Origin: Aselliscus stoliczkanus
Lineage: Eukaryota; Chordata; Mammalia; Chiroptera; Hipposideridae
Assembly: GCA_033961575.1 (NCBI GenBank)
Contig: CM066733.1
Coordinates: 63,610,921-63,674,920, forward strand
Reading direction: 5' to 3'
DNA length: 64,000 nucleotides
In this document: piece after piece, positions 11,096 through 23,256 of the stretch
Layout of the letters: each line of letters begins with the position of its first letter
Position numbering within the stretch: position 1 is the stretch's first letter
Translations under genes and position numbers: made by a program
The notes under the pieces: generated by a model
Told to the model about the DNA's origin: nothing
The model's database searches: none
The model's input: only the letters and a program-made list of their open reading frames with translations

Positions 11096-13744
11096 AAATT
11101 TAAACATTGACCATATTGTTTGATCACACGTCGTATTTATCATGCCTATTAGGTAGAAATAAATCATTTAATAGACGTGGTGTGATGTTGGAAATGCTTA
11201 CCTTATAGTGTCCCAAATAAAGTGATCCTAAATGGAAATCACAATGTGAATAAGAACATCTTAGCAGCCAGAAAACTGAAATCCTAGCATTATCAGTCTG
11301 GGAACAATGAGGAAAAAGAGACCACACAGTAATTTGAACAAGGAAAGTTTAATATAAAAAAATTGGTGATGGTAACAAGGGGTTGGATTAACAAAGAAAA
11401 GAGTTGGCTAGAAGAGAACTCTATAAAGGCTAAAGGAATACGAGCATCTGTTACCCCCAGGGCTGAAATACAGAAACCAAGGAAGGGTCTTTCTCCCTTC
11501 TTCCCCTGGGGCTGAGAACCACACGTTTTTGGGAGGAAACAGCCTTTGCTCCAGGGAGGGCAGAGAAGTCGCACTGGTGCAACTTGCTGGAAGTCTGCCC
11601 TCTAGGGTGCTGGGGAAAGCTGTTCAAAGCAGGTGTCTCACCAAAGCACACTGCCGCGAAACAGCCAAGGGAGGAAGGTGCTGAGGAAGCTGCTGCTGGT
11701 GGCCATGCACTGCAGGAGGCTGGCACTATTTGCAGAACTGGGCCGTGTGTAAGCTGCTTGTGTGGGGGCTGCAGGAGCCATGAGCTGGAGAAGCCCAGGG
11801 CTGTAGAAACCTGCTGTTTGAGCACAAGGCGACCAGGAAGCAGAACCCTTCCCTCTGGCAATGTTTCTCCAATGCCCTCTGCTGACAAAATGTCAATGCC
11901 AACAGGTAAAGAGATTTATTTAAAGGGCCCAGATCCATTTTTGCAGAGCAGATAAATAAGATGAATTGGATCTGAGAGTTGATAAGTGGCACACCTAGGG
12001 AAGAGAAATGTTCTGGAAGAAACATAGTGACTTTCAGGAATGTAGTTAAAGAACAGATCCTGCCCCGCAAAAAGATAATTCATTTGAAGTCAGAGAAGAG
12101 AAAAGGATCCTTGCTTATAAAACTTGATCATGGGAAGAAGAAATTGCTTTCTGTGAGAAAAGCTTAGTTCAGGGAAGCCCAGGGGCAAAACACTTGAGGA
12201 AGAGCTTCTGAGTATGAAATGCAGAGGAGGAAAATCTTAGGATAGTTCCCTGGAACTGTATCCCCTAGGATTCCAGCTAATAAGACCAAGCTAGACTCTT
12301 GCTATTTTAATTTTTTTCTCTTCTATTTTTCCTACCTCTCTAGTTTGTAATTCAAATTTCTCACACTGCACAAATGCTGCGAATGCTGATTTTTGTATTC
12401 TGAAAGTACTGATGGACTGAAAGTACTGTGGTTTACATTTCTCACCCTGATGGCAGGGTGTGGAGAGGGGACAAATGGTTCAGGCCACCATCCTGAAGTA
12501 TAAAGTGAAGCTTTAGAACTCTGGGCAGTGGGATTAGAATCGCATAGTACCTTCCTTGCAGCCTTGAATGTAATATGCAAGGTACATCCATAAAGAATGG
12601 TTAAATTACTATAGGAAAGCTATAATTTTAGGATGTTCTAAGATATTTCATATTTCATCAAAGACCTCTGTTAACTTTCACATATAATATTCCACTACTT
12701 CTGAAAGATTACTGCTATCACCATAGGATAATTACCAACACCAAAATACCAAAGGGCTGATTTGGGGAAATTAGTTTTATTTCTCTGACCCCTGTGTAGT
12801 AAATTAGACCCTTTTAAGAAATAACATTGGTCTCTTCAGGTAAATAGGGTGTCATTTAGTAAGTTGGTATTTTAGTCAAACATAATATGTGTCACTTTAG
12901 TCAGTGCCATTCCTGGAGGCCAATTTGACAGGTGCTCCATAAATGTGGTTCTGAAAGATCACAAGTCAAGTGTCAGCCTTTTTATGACAATGCTGAGCTC
13001 TCTTATAAATGCCTGAAAATGGCCCATGGGAATGCTAACTAGAACAACAAGGAAAGGTTTTATAATGCTAAGCCCTCCAATACAAACATTTCATCTCTCA
13101 TTACAGTCATGCAAATTATTATAGGTCCATTGACAAAGCGAAAAGTTTCCGGAGCTTAAAACAAATCAGACAGTATTTAACTCTATAAAAATTAAAATGG
13201 AAAAACATGTCAGAAAGCTTTGGGATCACTTAAGTTATTTAAGCTAACTGTCTAAAAAGTATATATAGGACTTGTGAAGATATTGTATACCAGAATATCC
13301 TTGGTAAGCTTGTTTATGTTTCCTTCATAATCATCTGTAAAACAGATAGAATAAACCCATTAAAGTCTTACCTATTTTTTTCACGTTCAGACTACGTGGA
13401 AGTTTTCTTACTCTTGTCTCATCTATGCAGTTAATGTGCTCCCACTATGAAGGACCATGGAAGATGCTGACATATGGAGAGTTATAAGACAACTGTTCCT
13501 AAGGAGCTCATGAAAAAGCACTAACTCCTCATTCTTTTCTGTCTGTTTTGGCACATCCAAAATTATTAAGTGAAAAATGTTAGTCTAAATGACTAACACT
13601 TTCAACAGGAAAGATTAAATATGATGTCTCTTTCACTTTTAAAGAGCTAATCTGGATGTCATACACACTCCATTCTAGTATCTTTTAATATCTACTCCTG
13701 TCTGCTGTCGCATTCTGCCAGGGTCCTGCACCCCTTTCACTTTA

Positions 13745-14100
13745 GGGCAGGAATTGGCAAACTTTTTCTGGGAAAAAAAAACCCACAAGATATCAAATAC
13801 TTTAGGCTTTGCAGGCCATATAGTCTTTGTCACAACCACACAACTATGCTTTTTTAGGTGAAAGCAGCTACAGACAATACATCAATAAATGAATATAGCT
13901 GTGGCCCAATAAAACTTTATTTGTGGACACTGATATTTGAATATCATATCATTAGCATGTATCATGAATATTATTCTCCTTTTACTTTTTCCCAAGCATT
14001 TAAAAATGCAAAACTTATTCTTAACTTGTGGGTCATACCAAAATAGGAATCGGGCCAGATCTGGCCCATGGGCTGTGTAGTATGACAACTCCTGGTCTAG
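13745..14100 (+). mobile_element. hAT-type non-autonomous DNA transposon (mammal-wide)
   Basis: The sequence follows a common mammalian repeat: CAGGAATTGGCAAACTTTTT, TTTAGGCTTTGCAGGCCATA, AAAGCAGCTACAGACAATAC, CCCAATAAAACTTTATTTGT, GGGCCAGATCTGGCCCATGG. It ends in CAACTCCTG, the inverse of the left end. A 130-bp stretch in the middle (about 13935-14035) departs from the pattern. I assign the hAT-Charlie type from memory of the end sequence and give no family name. Confidence 0.7.
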
Positions 14101-15819
14101 TGGCAGTTCTATTTCTTCAAGGGCTAGGTACCCTTCACTTGATCACAGTCCAAAGGGAAACTCTCTAAAGATGGTTCTGCTTATAAAGTTTTCCCATACA
14201 ACACATTAAAAACTTTAGGGATCATCAATAGGCCAATGATTTTCCATTGCATATCTGAAAGGTTATTCCACTTTATTAGCTGGTCCATTGAAAACGATTT
14301 TAAGATTTTACAGTGACTTCTTCACCTTTCACCAAGAAAAAGTATGTATAAAATAATGTATAAGGGTTAAAAGAGAAAATCTGAAAGAAGCATGGGTTTT
14401 GTTCCCAGTTGGGGGGATTCAGTTCTTTGACTGGATAAATAACTTGATCATTTCACATCTCATTCTCTTTGTTTGGAAAGTCACAATGACCAGGTGTTGT
14501 TACTAAACGTTATATTAAGTGTTAAAGGATATGAAGGGGGAAATTATGCTTGTATCTTCCAGTGTAGCCACATTTTCAGGAAAATGTAAGGTCTTTTTAT
14601 GGCATAACATACAACAGAAAAGGTAAATATTTCTGAAGAGGAATCTAGTGGTTGATTTGTTCCAAAGACTTTGGGGTAGAAGAAAATCTAAACCTGAGTG
14701 AGATCATTCAAACTATAGCACAAAATAACACATATGTAAAATTTCAAGGTTTTCCTATATGCCTACTATTACCAGGAGAGGTTTGGTTTAGGGGTCTGTA
14801 AAAATGTTTTCTTCTTTTAAGTATAATGTCTTGAGCCAAGACATCATCAGTTCCAGGCTCAGTCAGTTCCAGTTGAAAGTGTGAATGTTCAGCAAGAGGA
14901 TATTTTTGAAAGGAGACTGAAAATCTGCTGTGCCAGATACCTGAAATGTTGTGAGGGTATTCAGTGGAAAATTTCATTTCCACATTATAAATAACTGTAG
15001 GATATTTTAAGGGATCCAAGTCCAGAAACTTCCAAGGGCTGCTTATATTAGTTCCAGTGAAATGTGAAATGGAGGGAGGATGCCCAAGGAAGGCTATAAA
15101 GCAGAATTACCGGATATGATTAATTAAAATAAATAATTCACCATTGATTAAATTGCCCTTAAAACCCACAGTCAAGGTACCCAGCCATTGAGGCCTGCAT
15201 ATTTTCCTATCCACCAAGTAAAACAAAGAAAGAACAAAACAGTGATTGAGAAAGAAAGAGGGAAAGTCCCCAAGATGATTACTTAAATTCAAAATGCCTA
15301 AAATTTCTTACTCAAAAAAGCCTTGCCTGGTCGTCCATATTGAAATGTTGACAGTTATTTAGCATCTTCAAATTTTCTGGGAGTTCCCTGTTCTGTGGAC
15401 TTCCTGGGAGGACAAGGACAACCCTGGAGAAGGTGACATATCACCTACTATGGTAGTTACTAAATTTCTGTCTCCCTTTGACCACAGAAATAATCCACTT
15501 TCTGATTCATCTCCCCTCCTTTGCAGCCACCACACCCTTAAAAACAAAACAGAACAAGTTAGAGATATTTGTTAGACAGTGGTACAACGTGCTCAAAATA
15601 AAACCGCCCCGCTAAAAGGAAAATAGAAAAAAAAAAAGAAAAATCCATACGTGTGTGTTATTTGTGAGTGTCAGTGTGTGGATGCTTGAGTGTGTGTGTG
15701 TGAATGCATGTGAGTGGGTGTGTAAGGTAGGACAGTAATGAATGCCGTCATTATTATTGTTACTATTACTGTTTTACCACTATTACTATTTTTGAGGGGT
15801 AAGCCTGGCTTCCTTTCAC

Positions 15820-16170
15820 AGGTCGGCCGCCTGCGGCTCTGGGGAGACTCCGCCTTGATGCGCGCAGGCAGCGCGGCGGTGCCCAGGGTTAGAGCTCTCC
15901 CCTGTGACCGAAAAGATAATTAAAAATCGCACGCGCAGGAGACAGCTTAGTTCCTCGCTGAGCATCAAGTTCGTCCGGATAAGTGGGTTTTCTCACCCCT
16001 GCGGGGCGCGGGCCCGCAGGCCAGCAGTCCGAGGGCGAAGAGTTGGTTGGGGTGGGGGGTGTCTTAACGGGTGGTGCAGAATGCTTCTTGGAGTCAAAGA
16101 GGGCGGCAGGCGGCTGTGGGAAAGCCTAGAAGGCTGGAGGGGCGCGATGAGGAGGCTCGCGTCTGTGGGG
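15820..16170. promoter_or_regulatory. Second GC-rich, CpG-bearing segment about 2.7 kb upstream of P2 ATG
   Basis: A block starting GGTCGGCCGCC holds many CpGs (GCGCGCAGG, GCGCGGCGG, GGGGCGCGGGCC) between AT-rich flanks and contains no recognisable mobile element. Further downstream, TATAAAAA at 16649 sits in a small CpG-containing stretch. It may be a separate small CpG island, an alternative promoter or an enhancer. I see no splice-bounded exon in it, so the function is open. Confidence 0.4.
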
Positions 16171-17039
16171 GGATTTTAGGGGGAGGTGAGAACATGGAGA
16201 GAAAAGTGGGAAAGGGACAGACAAAAGAGAGTGGCGTGGAGCTGTGAACGGAGAAAGGGAATGTAAAAATACGAGGAAGGACAGAGAAGTGTCCCCTGAA
16301 CCCCATCTGTATCCCCAGGAGGGCGCACCCCTAGCCACACCTCTCCCCTCCACCGCTGCAGCGGCTGGAAGCCCCTCAGTCGCTGGCACATCGCTTTTAT
16401 AGAGGGTAACCCTGGTCTCCAGGTCACACAACCACAGCCCTCCAAGTTCTAGCTCTTGAAATAGGCTCCAAAGTCCGTGACAGGCACCAGGTCCTCTCCC
16501 CCACAACTCCCCACTTTTGGAGCTCTTTCAGGCCCTTCAAAGGCGCAGACTCCAGCGCCCGCTTTGAGAGTGGAAGCAATACTTTAAAAACCGAGAGGGA
16601 GGGTCGTGGCAGGTCGCTACCAGGGTGAGAGAGGCGTTTGCTCCGAGCTATAAAAACGCGAGTTAATGGGTACATGAATTGTTTTAAATAAGATGGGGGG
16701 AAATGAGTGATGACTCAAGTGTCTTCCTTAATTCCTCGAGGTGGAAGCATTCTAATTTTTCCTTTTATAAAATCACTTATTACTGTGTCAGCTACCCTAT
16801 TAAGAATCTTTGGAACTTGACAACTGATGATTCTTTTTGCAAACCCATTTTAAAGCTGTGGAAGGTTTAACGGAGTTTGACAGTAAGCAAGGAACGTAGC
16901 AGTCCACAACGTGGAGAGGAACCGGCCTTGTGCCCTTCTTAGGGATGCAATGGCCTCAAGCGGAGTCCCAGGCTTCTGTGGGCGCTGCACATTGTTTTAT
17001 TTGTTTTGAAGGCTCCGAGTTTGAGGCTGGTCGGAGACA

Positions 17040-17771
17040 CCCACGTGCTTCTGACTCTCATCAGCATAATGATCGCCTCAGCCAGAGCCGTGTCTATATA
17101 AACCACAAAAACCTAATCATTAGAAATCCCAGCCTCCAAAAACCACATTTTAGGTAAAACTGCCGCTTTTTTCCCGCGCTCCTTCATCCTCTAGACCACA
17201 ACTTTTTGGGGGATCCAAAGTCGCTTTTTAAACCCACATTGGGAAATAAATACATAAATAAATAGCCATTGAAGCATTTTGCATATTTTATTTTGTATTT
17301 TTACTCACTCTCCCCTCCCCCAGAATGGTGGAAGAAAGTTAAGGCATTCGACTTAGTTTTAGAGGCAGCATAGGCTTAAAAAGATTGAATTGATGGAAAA
17401 CTGCTGGGGTTTTTCCTCAGCAAGGAGTTTTGTAACTTAGTTTAATCACCAAGATGACAGTTTCCCAGTCCTTAAAACACACACACACGCACACAAAACA
17501 CCTCATCCTTGTTCTCTAGGAACAAGTTTGAATATAGAAGAAAAAAAATGTTCAGCCACCCACTTGCGTTTCTAAAAACTATTTTGTCGCTTCCCCCCCT
17601 TTGTGTGTATGTGTCACTGAAGGCAAGAAAAACACCCAAACCCTGCAAGTCTTTTTCCCTCTGGGAGCCGCTCCGGCAGAGGTGGGGGGTGGGGTGGGGG
17701 AAGGGGGAAGAGGGCTGAGAAGTCAGCAGAGACGCTCAAGAATTTTCCTTCCTCCTCTGCTGAAGTTACAA
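17040..17771 (+). promoter_or_regulatory. RUNX2: RUNX2 proximal (P2) promoter region
   Basis: This segment lies just upstream of the long leader and the P2 start codon. It contains an E-box CACGTG at 17042, a TATA-like TATATAAA at 17095, runt-consensus AACCACA at 17101 and 17141, a palindromic homeodomain-type CTAATCATTAG at 17113, and a G-run tract at 17681-17714 able to form a G-quadruplex. Runt sites in its own promoter fit the known autoregulation of RUNX2, and homeodomain sites fit control by MSX/DLX factors. Whether these particular copies are used is inference. I see no TATA box close to the expected start site, as is usual for a CpG-island promoter. Confidence 0.65.
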
Positions 17772-19227
<1,456 letters not shown>

Positions 19228-22194
19228 TGACCGCGGGGGCCAGGGCCCGGACGCCGTCCAAGGCCTCCTACCTTGGGGTCTCTGACTCCAAGGAACCCCC
19301 CCCCCCGGATGGACCTCTTCCCCCGGATCTCCCAGTGGGCTCGGGGCGCGGTGACCCCGCGCACATCTTTCCCTCGCCCACCTGTGCTCGCAGCCACCAC
19401 CTCCGCCCTGGCCCCTTTACCCGTGTTCATCACCCCTCAAGCCTCCGGGCCAACGCTCTAACCCACTCCTCTGAGCCGTCTCCCCTCCCCCAATCGCCCC
19501 AGGTGCCCACTCAGTGCGTAGCCACCCTGCCTTGCTCCACCCCGCCCCCATTCCCCAGGGGTGAGGATCCGCGGCATTCTCCCCGCGGACTCCCGCGTCC
19601 TCCTCCCGGGCATCCCGGCGGGCCCCGCACTGGGGGCTGCCCGCGCCGCTCCTCCCCGGGGTTCCGCGAGCTCCTATCCTCAGCCCTCCCAGCCGAACGC
19701 CTTTCCAGGGGGGTCTCGGCGCCCTCCCCTCTGACCCACTTGAGCCTCAGCGGCCCCGGCCCCTCCCGGGCTCGGGGGCCGGTGTTCCTGGGGTGCCGGC
19801 GCCGGGCGTTCGCGCCCGGGGCGGGGCGCCCGGTGCCGGCTGCAGAGCGTGGGCCACATCACTGGTGTCCAAGAGGGTCGCAGGCAAACCTCCAGGCTAG
19901 GGGAGTGTGTGCGGGGGTGACAGGACCGGGGGCGTTTGCTAGGCTCGCAGACTCGTGCCAGTTCCCGTTACCGGGAGGAAGGTGGGGCCGCCGGGGTCGC
20001 CGCGCATCCCTAGGCGGGGGAGCCCGGGAGTCCGCGGCGCTGGACCCTCAAGTGCAGGAGGCGCTGGCCAGCTGAGGGGGCGGGGGCTCGGGCCGCCTCT
20101 TCCCCCCGGGACGGAGCTCCCCGCCTCGCCCCGCCTGGCGGGGATGAGGGAAACATGTGAAATGCCTTCGGTTCGCCCGCCTTGAAATCTAAGGTGAAGT
20201 TTTGCTGATTTGTCTTACTATGATTTTTAAGGGACTTAGGTCCCAAACGCCCCTCTTGTTTCTGAAGGTGGCGGGAGGCTCGGGCCGCGGCCTGGGCGCG
20301 GAGGGAGTGACCCCGGGGCCTGGGAGCGCCCTCTGCGCGCCCTGGGGCCTCCTCCGCCCGCCCGGCCCGTTAGTTTGAGGGCGGGTGTCCGCAGCGCCAG
20401 TCGCCGGCAGCGGCTCGGCAGGTTGAGGGAAGCCTCTGGCAGTAGTAGCCCGATGAGTGTCCATAAAGCGACCCGAATTGCCCCGGGCAACCTTCGCCAG
20501 GGTTGGAAACGCGGAGCCCCCGTGGCTGAGCGCGCGCCGGGTTGATGCGGAGACGGGTTCCCGGACAATCCTGCCTGGAGGGACTAGACGCGGGAATGGA
20601 GGGGGCGGTGAGCCAGACAGGGAGAAGAGAACTCTCGGAAAGCCGCTTCCGGCCCTGTCTGAACTCTTGAGATGGGCCTGGGCCCCCTGGGTTCTGGGAT
20701 CTATGGAGAGCAGGGAAGGCAAGGCCTTTGGGGAGAGGGGAAAACGGGAGGAATCGTGCCAGTTCTTCCACTGTGGACCCTGGGGCCAAACTCCCACGGG
20801 CCACTAGCAGTTCCCAGTTGTTGATCCCCAGTCCCTCCCACGCATCGAATCATATTCGGTGTGTAGGTGGGGTGGAAGGAAAGAAGAGTCCAGGTCAATT
20901 AGAGCTGGTTATTATCTTGCTAGGTCTTATATCAGAACAGAAATCAAAATGAATTGTTATGGAAAGGGTATGTTGCATTCTGGGGCAAGTTTCATTTTGC
21001 AGTTGGCTCAAGAAATGTATGTGTGTGTGAAGGTTTCTTTTTTTTTAACCGTCCCATTTCTCCTTTTGTAAACCACCCATTTTGTAGATTGTTTTATTCC
21101 TTGAAATATGCAAAGCCCAGAATATTGTAGAAATTTAAATTTCCATACAAAAGATATCTTTTACAATGTTCATTGTCCAAGGGCCCAGAATTTTCTAATT
21201 AGCCTTATGTGAGAGTATACATTTATTACCATCCCCCCAAAACCCCCCCCAAACACAAAAAACCTGGATGAAAACAGCAAATTATACAAATAAGTGGATA
21301 TTTTGTCTATATAATGCCATAAGTCAGGGTATGTGAAAATTTAACAATAGGTGCTTACCTTTTTAAAGATATCATTTAGATGTTTGATATTCTACATTCC
21401 GTTTGTTCTGCTAATTATGCTAAAGGTATAACTGTATTGAACTATTCTCTTACACTTATGGTGCTAAATTGATTTTGAGCATTAGCAATTTAGACAGAAA
21501 GGATGTTTTTGGCATAAAGATAGAATGCAATTTAGTTTGACACACTCTGAGATTATGGTTCTTTAGGTTTTTCTCACCACTACCCTTTAAATATTATTTT
21601 GAAAAAAAAATTGCTTTCTTTGCTATTTATCATACGTATTGATAATTACAGAGTAATTTTACTTGTAACCAGTAAACAAAACCATAGATAACACATGGCT
21701 ATGTTAAAATAAATACTTTAATTCACGTTAATTGAAAAATAAATTGGGTTAACCTAAAACTTGACTGCTTTCCCACCCCCATATCTGTATTTAACAAAAC
21801 TCAGATAGTGGGTGATGGCTGAATTTCACTTAATGTAGAAGTTTTGTCTCTGCTGAAGAAGATGTATAGCTATTTGAAAAATTCAGATTTTGACAACAAT
21901 TTTTGTTTTGATCTGAAGGTTAGTAACAACCGCCTTTTTACCTTACTTTTGAGATAAAAGCCTGAGAGCAGTGGGCTTTCTACACTTGCAACAAAATCAA
22001 ATACATCTGCAGTGAAGAAATAGTATGAAGAAGTCTCAGTTTTAAAAGTGGTGAGCAATATGACTATGACATTTGGCGCTATGTACAAAGTAAATCATAG
22101 TGGTGTTGTGTAGATAACAGACAGGTAAATGTATTGAGAGAAACACATAGAGAACTTAGTTTTTTGAGAAATCTGGTATCCAAATCAATACAAT

Positions 22195-22265
22195 ATTTAT
22201 TGAGCCCATATTTTATGTCTGTGACACTGAGCTCGGCACTGTAGAGAATCAGAAATGAATTCAGT
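22195..22265 (-). mobile_element. Short L2-like fragment, antisense
   Basis: TTTATTGAGCCCATATTTTA and, further on, GAGCTCGGCACTGTAGAGAAT in part resemble the antisense L2 3' end (TTTATTGAGCACC...GCACTGTGCTAGG). It is the only repeat trace I can name in 20600-26100. Confidence 0.45.
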
Positions 22266-23200
22266 AGACTGTGTTTTGATGTTAATTTAAAATAGTGCTT
22301 CAAAATGATATTGACAATGTATTCAGTTTTAAATAATGTATTATGTTGTTCATCTGATCTTGTTTGGGGATTATACAAGAAAACTTAATTCGTTTCTACT
22401 CGGCATGTAAAAATGTAGAAACAACTAGTATACTTTAAAATATGTAAAGTTGTTTATTAGCATTGTATTTTTAACAAAGTTCTGCAGTTTTGAAATGTTC
22501 AGTCCTCCCAGGTGTCAAGGAAATGGAAATAAATATTTTTAACATTTCTTTCAGGTGTATCTCACTGAAAGCTTAAAATAGTTAAGGCATACTATTAGAG
22601 GATCCCAGGCCTTTCTGTCCTCGATAATTGTAGTGACAAAAAAGCAATTTGCAAATTCAGCTCACCAGTTAATGGTCAGATAGAAATAGTGGAGAGAGTT
22701 ATGTCAACCTTGTATGCAGTAACACCCTTATAGTTGGGGTCTGTCAGCATTTCTACCATGAAGCCTGGTGTTCAGGGTTCATAACTCAGTTGCTTTAAAT
22801 AGCTTCAAGCTGAAACACTATGCAGAAATTTTTAAGTCCAGATGTATATTTTAGAACTAAAAGTAGTGCAAGGCTATTGCACTGTTTTAAGTTAGAGGAC
22901 ACTGCACTGTATATATTTACCAGTATCATATGTTTTTCTGGCAGTGTTAAAGAAAATATACTTTTAGATATATGATCTATTATTCATAGTTAATTCTGTA
23001 TGTTTAATGATAGCTTTCAGTATTTGTCATAAGTAGGGTTTCAAAATAATCGAGTGATTTCTATTTGAAAACAATTTTTTCAACATTATTGGCCATCTTT
23101 CTCTTCAGACACAAGTATACGACTGATAAATATTTGACACTAGCGAGTTGTATTTTCCTTACATATTCAGTGATCAGATTTTATGTTTGTGTCTTTTTGA

Positions 23201-23256
23201 ATGTAATTATACCTAAACAAAGAAAAACATGTAATTATACCTAAACAAAGAAAGAC
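23201..23256. repeat. 28-bp tandem duplication (two copies)
   Basis: The unit beginning ATGTAATTATACCTAAACAA occurs at 23201-23228 and 23229-23256, differing by one base (AAAAAC versus AAAGAC). A third partial start ATGTTATTAA follows. Confidence 0.9.

Larger units (their letters stand above)
10214..11135. mobile_element. Mariner-like element with inverted, head-to-head transposase 3' ends
   Basis: TA-flanked terminal inverted repeats of about 37 bp bound the unit: CGAGGTGTGATCAAACAATA on the left, and CGACGTGTGATCAAACAATA on the right when reverse-complemented. The left arm on the - strand (about 10670 to 10290) reads a degraded mariner transposase C-terminus, with IRQFLSHEHIM, PHLPSSPDL, and further on TTAQLKTLTKEDFQNCF-like text. 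The right arm on the + strand (about 10760 to 11060) reads the same C-terminal region, with CDFRLFPQVKMTMK and an AIQDIQAAT stretch. Both arms therefore carry the same gene end in opposite orientation, and no complete transposase gene remains. Confidence 0.85.

Noticed and set aside
11451..11955. Frames of 145 and 123 residues on opposite strands at 11451-11955
   Set aside because: They lie in what looks like an old interspersed repeat; no protein family is recognisable and both strands are open.
1..17000. Search for the distal P1 first coding exon (start MASNS...)
   Set aside because: No such reading with a donor was found. In known mammals it lies far upstream, beyond this window.
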